From the NCBI RefSeq assembly GCF_010669145.1, contig NZ_CP048632.1, positions 1,612,001 through 1,676,000 of the forward strand: a DNA stretch of 64,000 nt, in the 5' to 3' direction. Within the stretch, counting starts at the first letter, position 1, and every line of letters starts with the position of its first letter. The DNA is from Rhizobium oryzihabitans (GTDB taxonomy: Bacteria; Pseudomonadota; Alphaproteobacteria; Rhizobiales; Rhizobiaceae). The notes below the pieces were generated by a model that ran no database searches, was not told where the DNA came from, and saw only the letters and a program-made list of their open reading frames with translations. Shown one piece after another: positions 1 through 9,882 of the stretch. Position numbers and translations under genes: made by a program.

Positions 1-2
1 AA

Positions 3-608
3 TTCGCCCGTCTGGACGAAGGTGCGAAAACGGCGTCCGGTCTCGGGCTCGGCCTTTCCATCGTCGATCGGTTGTCGCGCATGCTGCACCATCCGGTGCA
101 GCTCATTTCAACGCCCGGAAAGGGCACGACATTCCGCATCCACCTGCCGCGCGAGGCGGACCGGATCGCACCCGCGAAAGCCGGTGGTGCAATCGTCAAT
201 CCGGCGGCGAGCGATCGCCTTCACGGTATCAGGGTCCTGTGCATCGACAACGAGCCGAAAATCCTTGAGGGCATGACCCTCCTGCTCTCGGGCTGGGGCT
301 GCGAGGTGTTACCCGCAGGCTCCGTTGCGGCACTGGAGGAACCCTTCCTGACCCTGACCGCAGCACCTGACGTTATCGTCGCCGATTACCATCTGGACGA
401 TGGCGACGGCATCAGCGCCATCCGCTTCATCAGGACTTTTTACGGCAAGGCGATCCCTGCCCTGCTTTTGACGGCAGACCGCAGCCCGGAAGTGCGAAGC
501 GATGCGGAGAAATACGGGATTTCCGTCCAGCACAAGCCGGTCAAGCCGGCTGCCCTGCGCGCCTATATCAACCAGATATCCAGCACGGCCCGCGCGGCGG
601 CGGAATGA
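3..608 (+). CDS. Hybrid sensor histidine kinase, C-terminal part (5' end outside window)
   Basis: The reading frame is open from base 3, so the start of the gene lies before the window. The first residues contain the ATP-lid/G2-box motif GLGLGLSIVDRL followed by a TPGKGTTF segment, which is the end of a HATPase_c domain. After a linker of about 35 residues comes a receiver domain: acidic pair in LCIDNEP, phosphoacceptor Asp in VADYHLDDGDG, Thr in LLTADRS and Lys in HKPVKP, so all receiver residues are present. The expected role is autophosphorylation on an upstream histidine and transfer to its own receiver. Sensor input domains and partner are not visible. It is transcribed toward the minus-strand chemoreceptor gene. 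Confidence 0.85.
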   Translation, partial: FARLDEGAKTASGLGLGLSIVDRLSRMLHHPVQLISTPGKGTTFRIHLPREADRIAPAKAGGAIVNPAASDRLHGIRVLCIDNEPKILEGMTLLLSGWGCEVLPAGSVAALEEPFLTLTAAPDVIVADYHLDDGDGISAIRFIRTFYGKAIPALLLTADRSPEVRSDAEKYGISVQHKPVKPAALRAYINQISSTARAAAE

Positions 609-716
609 AAAACTCCCAGACCTTGCGATCCGGGCGGTGTCGGTTTTCTAGAGTACGTCCAGTTTAAACGGAATCCACGGTACACGACACAAAGGTTTGT
701 CTGTTAGCGCAGCCCC

Positions 717-840
717 ACCCTCCTCATTCCTGTGCCTGTCACAGGAATCCAGTCAACGCGCGTCTGCGCGTTGGGAAAAGTCTTTTCAGCCCAAGGACTT
801 GGGCTGGCTGGATCCCTGTGACAAGCACAGGGATGAGGGG
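717..840. repeat. Composite palindromic intergenic element
   Basis: Two outer arms of about 33 bases (719-751 and 808-840) are inverted copies of each other with a few mismatches; both carry CCTGTG...TCACAGG-type cores. Between them sit two further small hairpins: 753-772 (CAACGCGC/GCGCGTTG) and 788-805 (AGCCCAAG/CTTGGGCT). The outer-arm core is repeated at 43794-43824. This is the layout of short non-coding mosaic palindromes known in rhizobia (RIME-like elements). It lies between two convergent genes, where it could also end transcription. The rest of 609-906 holds nothing else I recognise. Confidence 0.75.
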
Positions 841-906
841 CGAAGAGAACGCCGCGGACGAAAGCAAGCTTCGAGCCTGCCGCACTGTATGCTCCGAATG
901 CACCCG

Positions 907-2754
907 TCAGGCCGCGCGGCTCAATCGATCCCTGCCAGTCGCAGAGCCCTGCTCCATCTGGAACCGCTGAACCAGATCGAGCAGCGCCTCCACCTCGCCG
1001 GACAGTACCCTGCTCGCTGCGCTTGACTGTTCGGCAAGGGCTGCGTTCTGCTGGGTCATCTGATCCATCTGGTTGACGGAGCTGTTGACGTTGTGGAGTG
1101 CCGAGGACTGATCCTGCGTTGCCGTCGCAATGGTTTCAACGTGCTGGCTGACGGTGACGATCTGCCGGCTGATGGCGGAAAGTACGGTGCCTGCCTCCTG
1201 AACCAGCTTCGATCCCGAGTTGACCTCCTGTGTCGACTGGTTGATGAGCTGCTTGATCTCACGCGCCGCATCGGCAGAGCGTTGTGCCAGCTCGCGCACT
1301 TCCTGCGCCACGACCGCAAAACCCTTGCCCGCTTCACCCGCACGCGCCGCCTCGATGCCGGCATTCAGCGCGAGAAGGTTGGTCTGGAAGGCGATGTCGT
1401 CAATGACCTCAATGATCTGCTCGATCTTGCGTGAGGCGTCTTCAATGCGGCCCATGGCGTCAACGGCATTGCTGACGACCGAACCGGAACTGTCGGCGCT
1501 CTGCTTGGTAACGCGAACGGCCTCATTGGCCTCCCGCGCACGCTCGGCCGAGGATCTGACAGTCACCGTGATCTCGTCGACGGCGGCGGCGGTCTCTTCC
1601 AGAGAGGCTGCCTGGTTTTCGGTGCGCTTCGACAGATCGACCGACGATTGCTCGATTTCAAAGCCGCTGTGCTGGATGATGAGCGTGCGCTCGCGGATTT
1701 GGCCCAGCGCATCGCGCAGGTTGAGAAGGGATTCGTTGAAATCCGTGCGCAGCCGGTCCAGACGGCCGGCAAACGGCGTTTCGATCGTGCGGCTCAGATC
1801 ACCGCGCGAAAGCCTGCCAAGTCCGGAGGCGATCTCCCCGACCGCAAATTCGATCTGGCCGTCCAGCTCCTGCTTCTCGGTATCGTTGCGGTGACGTTCC
1901 GATTCCGCCATTGAGCGTTCCTCGGCACTTTTCCCCTCGATCGCGAGCTTCTCAAGCGCATTCTCGCGGAATATCACAAGAGCGCGGGCAATGTTGCCGA
2001 ACTCGTTGCTGTTCGTCGCATAGGGGATCGGCGTATCGAGATTGCCATCCGAAAGAGACTTCACCGCATCGGCAAGCCTGCTCAACGGCTGCAGGGTGCG
2101 CCTGATAACGAAATAAGCGAGCAGCCCCACACCGACCATGGCGAGGCCACCGCAGATCAGCATCAAGTCGCGCAGCCCGTATATCTGGGCTTCATAGACT
2201 TCCATCGGAACGCCGACGAAAAGGATGCCGACGGTTGCTCCGGTCTTGTTAACGACCGGCATGTAACCGGTCATGTAATTGACGCCGAAAAGCGTGGCCG
2301 GGCCGAAATAGGCTTCACCCTTGGTGACTTTTTCGAAAGCAGGATGATCGGTAGCCAGCTTCGTGCCTGCTGCCCTTTCACCCTTTTCATTTTTCAGATT
2401 GGTGGTGACACGAACGTATTCGCCGGCCTTGGTTTCAAAAACGGTGGCGATGCCGCCGTTTCCAGCCGCCGTGCGGTCGACAAGGTCGTTATCGCGCAAG
2501 GTTCCGATGCTGGCGCGGCCGACGCTCTTCAGCTCGCCGTCACCCATGTCGAGGGCAACACCGCCGACCTTCATCTCGTAGAGGATAGCCATGCCGCGCA
2601 TTGCACTCTGCGTATCGCGCAATGCGGTCGCGATAATATTGTCTTTCAACCGCATATAGGTGGAAACACCGACTGCTGCGACACTCAGCATGATCAGACC
2701 AAGCGTGAGCGCGACGACTTTACCCGCAACGGACTTAAAGAGCCGGTTGTGCAT
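907..2754 (-). CDS. Methyl-accepting chemotaxis protein (Cache sensor)
   Basis: About 615 residues. Order: short cytoplasmic start, membrane helix near residues 12-33, periplasmic Cache-type sensor (about 45-185, with the segment ending VGILFVGVP), second membrane helix about 197-217, HAMP domain, a second HAMP-like stretch, then the signalling hairpin with its highly conserved tip ([20 protein letters not shown]). It senses a periplasmic ligand and controls CheA. I see no CheR-tethering pentapeptide at the C-terminus. The start chosen is the ATG at 2754, which has GGGGAAC upstream and leads straight into the membrane helix; a longer frame to 2799 is possible but adds no membrane or sensor features. 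It follows visN-visR in the same direction. Ligand unknown. Confidence 0.9.
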   Translation of the reverse strand: MHNRLFKSVAGKVVALTLGLIMLSVAAVGVSTYMRLKDNIIATALRDTQSAMRGMAILYEMKVGGVALDMGDGELKSVGRASIGTLRDNDLVDRTAAGNGGIATVFETKAGEYVRVTTNLKNEKGERAAGTKLATDHPAFEKVTKGEAYFGPATLFGVNYMTGYMPVVNKTGATVGILFVGVPMEVYEAQIYGLRDLMLICGGLAMVGVGLLAYFVIRRTLQPLSRLADAVKSLSDGNLDTPIPYATNSNEFGNIARALVIFRENALEKLAIEGKSAEERSMAESERHRNDTEKQELDGQIEFAVGEIASGLGRLSRGDLSRTIETPFAGRLDRLRTDFNESLLNLRDALGQIRERTLIIQHSGFEIEQSSVDLSKRTENQAASLEETAAAVDEITVTVRSSAERAREANEAVRVTKQSADSSGSVVSNAVDAMGRIEDASRKIEQIIEVIDDIAFQTNLLALNAGIEAARAGEAGKGFAVVAQEVRELAQRSADAAREIKQLINQSTQEVNSGSKLVQEAGTVLSAISRQIVTVSQHVETIATATQDQSSALHNVNSSVNQMDQMTQQNAALAEQSSAASRVLSGEVEALLDLVQRFQMEQGSATGRDRLSRAA

Positions 2755-2911
2755 GAAACAGTTCCCCAAAGCCAAACCTGTGACAGTTCTAGTTGGCAAC
2801 TGTTAAAAAACGCGAAATGACCGGGGAAATAAGGCGTTCCGCAGCAGGGATCCTACCCTCGGCCTGCGCGAGGCGAGCCGGACAAGGAGGACGGGGGAGG
2901 CCCGTCCGCGA

Positions 2912-3655
2912 TCAATGGATGTAACCGAGACGGATCGCCTTTGCGATCGCCTGAATGCGGTTGACGGAATCGAGCTTGATCGTCGCCGAACCGAGATAGG
3001 CATTGACGGTATGCACGGAAAGCCCGAGCTTGACCGCGATCTCTTCGCTGATACGGCCATCACCGGCCAGTTGCAGGCAGGCGATTTCCCTCTCGCTCAA
3101 GGCTTCCGAAGGTGCCGCCTTGCGCTCGTCCAGCGCCAGCATGTCGACCATGATCTCGCAGCATTTAATGTGCTGCTCGATGACGACTTCATTGTCGAGA
3201 ACGAGATTGCTGCCGCAGAAAACGATGTAGCCGTTGCCGATGGTTCCGAGCCGCACCGGCAGGGCCAGGCCCGCATAGGGCAATGTGTCATTCTCGATCC
3301 GGCGCAGCAGCGCCGGCACGTCGGGAAGATCGGCAAAGCCGCCGGCGTTCTTGTTGCGCCAGATGACCGGCAGCAATGAGGTCTCGATATGATCGAGAAG
3401 AATGTCACCGACAGCGCGGATGAACTGCGTGCTCTGTTCTGCGGCATTCATGCCCCAATTTTCCAGCTCGCAGGTCATCTTCTTCTTGTTGGGGAAACCG
3501 GAAGCGGCGGCCTTCGTCACCACGAAATTCCGCGCGCCGACCACCTTCTGCATGGCGACGAGTTTCGGAAACAGGTCCGACCGGGTTGTCACGACCGGGC
3601 TGCGGTGAAACATCCCCGTTTGACCAAAGCCCTCATTGTCCTTCGTCTGTACCAT
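2912..3655 (-). CDS. visR: LuxR-family motility regulator VisR
   Basis: About 247 residues. The C-terminal 60 form a LuxR/FixJ helix-turn-helix (LSEREIACLQLAGDG, then SEEIAVKLGLSVHTVNAYL). The N-terminal part resembles an autoinducer-binding-like fold with no clear ligand motif. In Sinorhizobium and Agrobacterium, VisN and VisR form a heterodimer that is the master regulator of flagellar and chemotaxis genes. Position directly after visN and near fliF fits this. A TTG at 3673 would make it overlap visN by eight bases; I prefer the ATG at 3655, ten bases after the visN stop codon. Confidence 0.87.
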   Translation of the reverse strand: MVQTKDNEGFGQTGMFHRSPVVTTRSDLFPKLVAMQKVVGARNFVVTKAAASGFPNKKKMTCELENWGMNAAEQSTQFIRAVGDILLDHIETSLLPVIWRNKNAGGFADLPDVPALLRRIENDTLPYAGLALPVRLGTIGNGYIVFCGSNLVLDNEVVIEQHIKCCEIMVDMLALDERKAAPSEALSEREIACLQLAGDGRISEEIAVKLGLSVHTVNAYLGSATIKLDSVNRIQAIAKAIRLGYIH

Positions 3656-3665
3656 CGTTCGATGC

Positions 3666-4436
3666 CTATACAAGGTTGTTGCGCACGGCGTAGGCGATTG
3701 CCTCCGAGCGGGTTTTCGTCGCTGTTTTACGCATCACGCTTGTAATGTAATTATTGATCGTATTGCGAGAAATGCCAAGGATCATCGCAATTTCGTCACT
3801 GGTCTTGCCTTCGGCGATCCAGAACAGGCACTCAAGCTCACGTTCGGTAAGATCGATATCCCGCACCGCTTTTGCTTCGCTGGCGATGCCGAAACTGACG
3901 CAATACCCTGTCAGCAGGGCGATTTCGCGCAAACGTTCGGGTAACGGTACCGCATTTTCAGGAAACAGCAATAGCAGCGAAAGCCGGATGCGGCCCACGC
4001 AGAAGGACAGGGCCGAATATTGCCGGTCGATGCCGTAGGGAACGGACACATCGTCGGGAAGGAAAAGCAATTTCGGCCGCAGAAGCGAAAGGCATTTTTC
4101 CATTTCGCTTGATCTGTTCTGGCTGTTCGTCAGTTCAACACCGAGCCTACGCACCAGATCGAAGGGCCAGTCGGACGTGACGATAAATTTCAGCCCGGTT
4201 TCTTCGAGAAGATCATCCCGCGCCAGCAGATAATGCGAGGCGCCGGCGTAGGTTACGAGCAGATCCAGCGCGCCTGAAACGTTACCGGCAGCGGCCGTAG
4301 CAGCGACGTTTTTGGCAAGCTGGTCGCGCGGCAAGGGCTTACCCATGCCCTCCATAGGCTTGGCAGACAGCCTGCGGATATCAACATCGACTTTCAATCG
4401 CCTACGCCCTCTTGCTCCCAGCGGGAGATTATACAT
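3666..4436 (-). CDS. visN: LuxR-family motility regulator VisN
   Basis: 256 residues from the ATG at 4436; internal ATGs at 4355 and 4346 are alternative starts because no strong ribosome site precedes any of them. The C-terminus is a LuxR-type helix-turn-helix (LTERELECLFWIAEGKTSDE, then ISRNTINNYITSVMRKT). The N-terminal two thirds lack recognisable catalytic motifs, as expected for the regulatory half. It is the first gene of the visNR pair, and the roughly 300 bases upstream, beyond the fliF terminator, should hold its promoter. By homology it acts with VisR at the top of the flagellar hierarchy. Confidence 0.86.
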   Translation of the reverse strand: MYNLPLGARGRRRLKVDVDIRRLSAKPMEGMGKPLPRDQLAKNVAATAAAGNVSGALDLLVTYAGASHYLLARDDLLEETGLKFIVTSDWPFDLVRRLGVELTNSQNRSSEMEKCLSLLRPKLLFLPDDVSVPYGIDRQYSALSFCVGRIRLSLLLLFPENAVPLPERLREIALLTGYCVSFGIASEAKAVRDIDLTERELECLFWIAEGKTSDEIAMILGISRNTINNYITSVMRKTATKTRSEAIAYAVRNNLV

Positions 4437-4735
4437 CGGGATGGAATCATTCCATTCGAGAAGCTTACCAAAACGGGATGGCGCACCCCCGGAGACCGAA
4501 TCACTTCATTTTATGGAACCGACCGGAATTTGCCATTACCTGACAACAGCCTTTCCACGTATTTCCCTGCTCGTCTATTGCTAAAAAAACATACTGAAAA
4601 GCTGGCCAATCCATAAACGGCATTCTCAACCTATTCCCAGCAAACTGTATCGTTGCTGAATTTTTTGTAAACAGTGTCCTGAAACGAGAATGCAATCGCG
4701 CGCCTGCCAGCATATCAAAAAGCCCCTAAATGCGC

Positions 4736-4762
4736 AAAAGGCCGGGTAAACCCGGCCTTTTT
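4736..4762 (-). terminator. Rho-independent terminator after fliF
   Basis: Perfect stem AAGGCCGGG/CCCGGCCTT with a four-base loop, followed on the minus strand by a T-rich tail. It lies just after the fliF stop codon and separates fliF from visN. The remaining sequence to 4436 (about 300 bases) has no gene and presumably carries the visN promoter; I do not see a clear -35/-10 pair. Confidence 0.8.
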
Positions 4763-4767
4763 CAATA

Positions 4768-6450
4768 TCACGCGGCTTTTTCCACCGCCCATTTGCGAAG
4801 AATCTTGGCTGCTCTTTCCTCGCTGATTTCCACCATGCGGGAGAGCCTGCGCTCGGGTCCTTCGCGAACGCGGCGGTTGAAGGTGCCTTCGCTGTCGCCG
4901 CCAGCCAGAAGGTCGTCGGTGCTGTCGAAGCCGAAATCCGCCCCGAAACCTTCCATGAGACCACCTGCGCCGGCATCCATGCCCGGGGAGAAATCAGGCA
5001 GTTCGAGACCTGCGGCCTCCTGGCTGAGCTGGGCTGCCGCTGCACCGTTGCCGGCAACCGAGCGGACCAGGGGACGTACACCGAGCCAGATGACGAGGAA
5101 GGCGACGGCGACGAAGGCGAGCGAGTTGATGATGCCTGCCGAATTGCGGCTCAGCACTTCCATGATGCCCGGTCCGCTTGCGGCTTCATCGAGCAGCTGC
5201 GTTTCGAGGAAGTCCATGGCCGTCAGCGTGACCATATCGCCGCGATCGGAAGAAATGCCCGCAGCCGAGGTTACGATCTTCTGCATTTCCGCAAGATAGG
5301 CATCGATCTTGGCCTGATCGGCGGGTTCACCGACCATCTTGGCAATGCGACCCTTGTTGACGACCACGGCGACCGAAAGCTTCTCGACGGTATAACCGTT
5401 CTTAACGGTGGCGACCGTCTTGGAATTGATCTCGTAGTTGGTCTGTTCTTCTTTCTTCGCGGACTGGTCGGAAGACTGTGGACCACCGGCACCGCCCTGC
5501 GGCGCTGCCTGCGGCACGTTCTGCTCCACGGTCGCTGCCGTGTCGGGCTGCGTTTCCTGGGACTTCTGGTCTTCCTTCACCGTGCGGACGGAGCGCTCGA
5601 CGCGCGATTCCGGATCGTAGACGGTTTCCTGAATCTGGCGGCTGTCGGTATTGAGCTGCGCAGTCACGCTCGAGCGGAAATTGTCCATGCCGAGGAAAGG
5701 CGCCAGCGCCTTGTCGATATTGGTTGTGATTTCCTGCTGGACGTTCTGCGCCAGCGTCAGCGAGCGGTTCATGGCGGCATTGGTGACATCGTCGCCGGAA
5801 GCCAGAAGCTGGCCGGTCGAATCGAGCAGCGTCACGTCATCGACTTCAAGACCTGGAACGGCCGAGGCGACGAGGTGACGGATGGAGGCAGACGCCTTGC
5901 GCCCGGCGGTGGCACTGGCGCGGATCATGACCGATGCGGTGGGCTTCTGTTCGCCACGGCGGAAATTGCCGACATCCGGCATGACGATATGGACGCGTGC
6001 GGCCGCAATCCCGTCAATCTGCTGGATGGAGCGGCTGATCTCGCCTTCGAGGGCGCGAACCCGCGTCACTTCCTGCATGAAGGAGGTCAGGCCGAGAGAA
6101 CCGACATTGTCGAAAAGCTCATAACCGGCATTGGCGCTGTCGGGCAGGCCACGCTCAGCCAGCAGCAGACGTGCCTTGCTGGTAAGCCCGACGGGAACCT
6201 GAAGGCTCGAACCATCGGTTCCGACCTGAAAGTCCAGCCCCGATTCAGCAAGCGCAATGCTGATCTTGTTGAGGTCGCTCTTTTCAAGTCCCACATAGAG
6301 AGTCTCGTAGGTGGGACGGTTCACATAGAGTGCCGCTGCAAGGATAACGGCCATGGACAGAACGCCCACGCCGCCCAGCATCAGAAGCCGTGTCTGACCG
6401 AGAGCCGCGACATTCTTCAAGACCTGAGGGATTTGATTTAACAGATTCAT
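4768..6450 (-). CDS. fliF: Flagellar MS-ring protein FliF
   Basis: About 560 residues, the normal size for rhizobial FliF. Membrane helix near residues 23-43, then the YscJ/FliF ring-building domains (LYVGLEKSDLNKI and SIRHLVASAVPGLEVDDVTLLD are typical), a proline/glutamine-rich linker, a second membrane helix near residue 440 (SLAFVAVAFLVIWLGVRPLV), and a C-terminal acidic-to-basic tail ending ISEERAAKILRKWA, the FliG-binding segment. It forms the inner-membrane base of the flagellum. The ATG at 6450 has CGGAAC eight bases upstream; the ATG at 6468 has none, so the shorter start is chosen. A strong terminator follows. It lies 129 bases downstream of cheT. Confidence 0.95.
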   Translation of the reverse strand: MNLLNQIPQVLKNVAALGQTRLLMLGGVGVLSMAVILAAALYVNRPTYETLYVGLEKSDLNKISIALAESGLDFQVGTDGSSLQVPVGLTSKARLLLAERGLPDSANAGYELFDNVGSLGLTSFMQEVTRVRALEGEISRSIQQIDGIAAARVHIVMPDVGNFRRGEQKPTASVMIRASATAGRKASASIRHLVASAVPGLEVDDVTLLDSTGQLLASGDDVTNAAMNRSLTLAQNVQQEITTNIDKALAPFLGMDNFRSSVTAQLNTDSRQIQETVYDPESRVERSVRTVKEDQKSQETQPDTAATVEQNVPQAAPQGGAGGPQSSDQSAKKEEQTNYEINSKTVATVKNGYTVEKLSVAVVVNKGRIAKMVGEPADQAKIDAYLAEMQKIVTSAAGISSDRGDMVTLTAMDFLETQLLDEAASGPGIMEVLSRNSAGIINSLAFVAVAFLVIWLGVRPLVRSVAGNGAAAAQLSQEAAGLELPDFSPGMDAGAGGLMEGFGADFGFDSTDDLLAGGDSEGTFNRRVREGPERRLSRMVEISEERAAKILRKWAVEKAA

Positions 6451-6579
6451 TCTGTTCCGCACCGTCATTCATAGAGTCCGAGACCTTTTGGCCCCGTGGT
6501 GACAATAGGGTGCGAAGCTTGCGCGAGCGTTGCCTTTCTCCGTTATCCGCGAAGGAGGGATGAATGGCTGCTGTAGCGT

Positions 6580-6963
6580 CTAGAACAGATCGAAGTCGCC
6601 GGAGGCCTTGTCGAGCGGCTGGGAATGGCCGTGGCGGAAGGCCGCGCCCAGCGCCTTCTGCATCTCAGCAAGCTTGACGAGGCTGAGTGCGGTCGAGACG
6701 TCCACGATCCACTCACCGGGGATAGAGCCCGTGATGGTATCGATGAACTCGGCAAGGCCGCGGGTCTTTTGAACGGCAAGGTCGATGCCCTGCAGCAGTT
6801 TGACGCCGTCACCGGACAACTGGCCGCTGGTCGCTTCCAGCAATTGCGGCTCGATGCGTTCGATGAGATAGGCGACGTCGTGCAGCTCCGATACCACGCG
6901 CATGAGAACATCCGGCAGGGCTTCTTCGAACGGAGTGGTGCCGGTGTGGTCTGCAATCTGCAT
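6580..6963 (-). CDS. cheT: Chemotaxis protein CheT (last gene of the che operon)
   Basis: 127 residues, largely helical. Position immediately after cheD matches the small gene at the end of the che operon of Sinorhizobium meliloti, where it is called cheT. Residues 61-65 read DLAVQ, a D-x-x-x-Q motif like the catalytic motif of CheZ and related CheY phosphatases, in a predicted helix. The expected role is in signal termination and adaptation. The gene starts 14 bases after the cheD stop. The motif is seen in the sequence; phosphatase activity is inference from the family. Confidence 0.78.
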   Translation of the reverse strand: MQIADHTGTTPFEEALPDVLMRVVSELHDVAYLIERIEPQLLEATSGQLSGDGVKLLQGIDLAVQKTRGLAEFIDTITGSIPGEWIVDVSTALSLVKLAEMQKALGAAFRHGHSQPLDKASGDFDLF

Positions 6964-6977
6964 TGGAAACTCCGTGA

Positions 6978-7523
6978 CTAGAAAAATTCGATGTCGTTGG
7001 CGACGGGTTTGGGCGCCGGCACCGGACGCGTTTCCATCGCAACCGTCTTCTGGGTTTCCGCGCCGCTCAGCGGATGCTGTCGCGCACGACCGGAGACCGG
7101 CCAGAACTCGATCTTGCGGCCATGTTCCCCGCCCGTGGAGGAGCTTATGACCGGAATACCTTCATCCTTCAGAAACTGCATGGCGAAGATGGCATTCTGC
7201 TCGCCGACATTGGAGAAGCTGGCGATCGTCTTTGCGCCACCGAAAACCTTCGCCTCCAGCCGGTCGCGGCGGGCGCCCTTCTTCAGAAGGCCGTTGATCA
7301 GCAATTCCATGAGATGCACGCCATAACGCGTCGCATCTCCACCGGTCACATTGCCGGTTCCCGGCAGCAGGAAGTGGTTCATGCCTCCGAGGCCGGCAAC
7401 GGGGTCTCTCAGACAGGCGGCCACGCACGAACCGAGTATCGTCGTCAGAACCACGTCGGGATCGCTGACAACCTTATACTCGCCCTGAATGATATGTACG
7501 CGCTTGGCCGCAGTTTCAATCAT
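6978..7523 (-). CDS. cheD: Chemoreceptor glutamine deamidase CheD
   Basis: 181 residues. Catalytic Cys33 in [10 protein letters not shown] and His50 in GGMNHFLLP are present, with the later FGGAKTI and NVGEQNA motifs of the CheD fold. It deamidates glutamines on receptors to glutamates, making methylation sites. The ATG overlaps the cheY2 stop codon by four bases (ATGA), showing translational coupling. The C-terminal 30 residues are a proline-rich tail ending NDIEFF. The acidic-aromatic end also occurs in CheT (GDFDLF), which I note without assigning a function. Confidence 0.95.
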   Translation of the reverse strand: MIETAAKRVHIIQGEYKVVSDPDVVLTTILGSCVAACLRDPVAGLGGMNHFLLPGTGNVTGGDATRYGVHLMELLINGLLKKGARRDRLEAKVFGGAKTIASFSNVGEQNAIFAMQFLKDEGIPVISSSTGGEHGRKIEFWPVSGRARQHPLSGAETQKTVAMETRPVPAPKPVANDIEFF

Positions 7524-7909
7524 TTCAGCGATCCGAAAACCGCCTCGATGGCTGCACGCATCTTGTCGATGGTGAAGGGCTTGGCGAGCACGTTGTTGGC
7601 GCCGAGCTGGGCTGCCTTCTGCACCAGCGCGCGGTCACCCTGCGCGGTGAGGATGATGAAGGCGGCCTTCTTGGTGGTCGGGTTGGCCCGCACGGCGTGC
7701 AGGAAACCAAGACCGTCCATCTTCGGCATGTTGAAGTCGGAGATGACGAGATGATGGGGCTGCTGCTCCATGATCTTTAATCCCTGCTCGCCATCGCCAG
7801 CGGCAGTGATCTGCTTGAAGCCAAGCTGTGTCAGCGCATCGCTGAGGAGCAGCCGGCTGGTCACCTGATCGTCAACGATCAGAACTTTGATCTTTTCTGC
7901 GAGAGACAT
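7520..7909 (-). CDS. cheY2: Chemotaxis response regulator CheY2
   Basis: 129 residues, a stand-alone receiver domain. Asp13/Asp14, phosphoacceptor Asp58 in [12 protein letters not shown], Thr88 and Lys110 in LAKPFT are all present. In the rhizobial two-CheY system, CheY2 is the main output that slows flagellar rotation when phosphorylated, while CheY1 acts as a phosphate sink. It overlaps cheB by one base and cheD by four bases. Confidence 0.93.
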   Translation of the reverse strand: MSLAEKIKVLIVDDQVTSRLLLSDALTQLGFKQITAAGDGEQGLKIMEQQPHHLVISDFNMPKMDGLGFLHAVRANPTTKKAAFIILTAQGDRALVQKAAQLGANNVLAKPFTIDKMRAAIEAVFGSLK

Positions 7910-8964
7910 TAGTCAGCACCTTCTTTACGGGCAGTGGTTAGTTTCAGGATTTCTTCGCCGATGGAGGCCAACGGCAATTGCTGTTCCACGGCGCCAAGCT
8001 CATAGGCCACACGCGGCATGCCGTAAACGACACATGTTTTTTCGTTCTGACCGACCGTGCGTGCGCCGGCATGGCGCATTTTCAGCAGCCCGGCCGCACC
8101 ATCGCGGCCCATGCCGGTGAGAATGACGCCGACGGCGTTGCGGCCGGCAAGCTCGGCCACCGAATCGAACAGCACATCGACGGAGGGGCGATGGCCATTG
8201 ACCGGATCGCGCTCGACCAGGCGGCAGCAGGGTGCTGCACGATTGGCGATCTGCAGATGACGTTCGCCGCCCGGCGCAAGGTAGATCTTGCCAGTCTGGA
8301 GGCGTGCGCCGTCCGTCGCCTCTTCCACGACAGGTGCGCAGATGCGGTTCAGCCTTTCCGCGAAACTCTTGGTAAAGGTCGGCGGCATGTGCTGGGTGAT
8401 GACGGTCGGCGGGCAATTGGCCGGAAACTTCTGGAGCACGGCGATCAACGCCTCGACACCACCCGTGGAGGAGCCGATGGCCACGACCTTGCGGCCGGCG
8501 CGGTAATCGCTGACCGGGGTCGGCTGCGGGGCGGCAACGGTTTCGGGGCGCGCCGCGCGATAGGCCGCGTGCTGCGAGCGGGCAGCCGCCTTTACCTTGT
8601 CGGCGAGATCCCCGAAGGGGCGGGCATCGCCCGGCGCCGGCTTGCCGACGCAGTCAAAGGCGCCGATTTCAAGGGCTGCGAGCGAGGCATCCGCGCCGCG
8701 ATGCGTCAAGGACGAGACCATGATGACCGGCATTGGCCGCAGTCGCATGATCTTTTCGAGAAACTCGAGACCGTTCATCTCCGGCATCTCGATATCGAGC
8801 GTCACGACATCGGGATTGAGCTGCTTGATGGCGGCGCGCGCTTCCATGGCGTTGCCGGCCTGGCCCACCACCTCGACCTCCGGATCAGCCTTGAGGACGG
8901 CCGAAATCAGGCCGCGCATGGTTGGGGAATCATCGACGACGAGTACCCGTGCGAGTGCGCTCAT
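7909..8964 (-). CDS. cheB: Chemotaxis-specific methylesterase CheB
   Basis: 351 residues. N-terminal receiver with Asp57 in [14 protein letters not shown], a linker, then the methylesterase domain with the catalytic triad Ser166 (IGSSTGG), His192 (TQHMP) and Asp288 (GMGRDGA). It removes methyl groups from receptors, and phosphorylation by CheA activates it, giving adaptation. Start ATG overlaps the cheR stop (ATGA). Normal family length. Confidence 0.96.
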   Translation of the reverse strand: MSALARVLVVDDSPTMRGLISAVLKADPEVEVVGQAGNAMEARAAIKQLNPDVVTLDIEMPEMNGLEFLEKIMRLRPMPVIMVSSLTHRGADASLAALEIGAFDCVGKPAPGDARPFGDLADKVKAAARSQHAAYRAARPETVAAPQPTPVSDYRAGRKVVAIGSSTGGVEALIAVLQKFPANCPPTVITQHMPPTFTKSFAERLNRICAPVVEEATDGARLQTGKIYLAPGGERHLQIANRAAPCCRLVERDPVNGHRPSVDVLFDSVAELAGRNAVGVILTGMGRDGAAGLLKMRHAGARTVGQNEKTCVVYGMPRVAYELGAVEQQLPLASIGEEILKLTTARKEGAD

Positions 8965-9869
8965 GCCTTCCTCCCGGATGCGTGACCAATGAAGCGGTAA
9001 GTGGTGATGCCCGTATTATCGAACAGGTTCTTTGCATCACCGGACACGCGTTCGGAATGCCCGATATAAAGATGACCGCCTTCCGGCAGCAGCCCGGCGA
9101 AGCGTGACCAGATTCGCATCTGGGTCGGCTCGTCGAAATAGATGACGACGTTGCGGCAGAAGATAACGTCGAAATTGCCCTTGAAGGGCCATTGCGTCAT
9201 CAGGTTCAGTTCGTTGAACGTGATGAGGCGCTTGACCTTGTCGTCGATGCGGAACTTGCGGCGACCGCCGGCATCGACTTCCGTGAACCATTGCTTGCGC
9301 ATGGCTGGGGAGACGGTTTCCAGCGCATTGTCGTCGTAAATGCCGGCACGGGCCTGCGCCAGTATCTTCGGATCGATATCCGTCGCCAGTATCTTGAAAT
9401 CGTAATCGGCCGCATTCGGAAACATGGCGAGCACGGTAAGCGCGATCGAATAGGGCTCCTGCCCGTCGGAACAGGCCGCAGACCAGATGCGGACACGCCC
9501 GCCGGATTTCGCCCGCGCGATGAGGCCCGGCAGGACCTCGTCCCGCAGATGTTCAAAATGATGGTTCTCGCGGAAGAAGCGGGTGAAATTCGTCGTCAGA
9601 TGCGACAGCATTTCGCGCCGCGCCTGCGCGCCCTCGGGCGAGGACACCAATGCGCAATATTCGCGGAAGCCCGACAGGCCGAGATTGCGGATGTGCTTGG
9701 ACAGGCGGGAATAGACCAGCGACGCCTTGGTGTCGTTGAGATAGATGCCCGCATCCGCGTAGATCATCGCAGCGATCTCCGACAGATCGCGCCTCGACAG
9801 CGGATATTCGCCGCTGGCAAGGACGTCGTCGGGAGACTGGCGCTGGTCGCTGAGATTAAGTGCTGCCAT
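8961..9869 (-). CDS. cheR: Chemoreceptor methyltransferase CheR
   Basis: About 302 residues from the ATG at 9869. An upstream TTG at 9899 lies inside cheA; the ATG has AGCGGAAC before it and lies 14 bases after the cheA stop. N-terminal helical domain (residues about 25-90), then the SAM-binding fold: [28 protein letters not shown], and CRNVVIYFD. It methylates glutamates on receptors using S-adenosylmethionine and pairs with CheB for adaptation. Confidence 0.95.
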   Translation of the reverse strand: MAALNLSDQRQSPDDVLASGEYPLSRRDLSEIAAMIYADAGIYLNDTKASLVYSRLSKHIRNLGLSGFREYCALVSSPEGAQARREMLSHLTTNFTRFFRENHHFEHLRDEVLPGLIARAKSGGRVRIWSAACSDGQEPYSIALTVLAMFPNAADYDFKILATDIDPKILAQARAGIYDDNALETVSPAMRKQWFTEVDAGGRRKFRIDDKVKRLITFNELNLMTQWPFKGNFDVIFCRNVVIYFDEPTQMRIWSRFAGLLPEGGHLYIGHSERVSGDAKNLFDNTGITTYRFIGHASGRKA

Positions 9870-9882
9870 GGATGTTCCGCTT

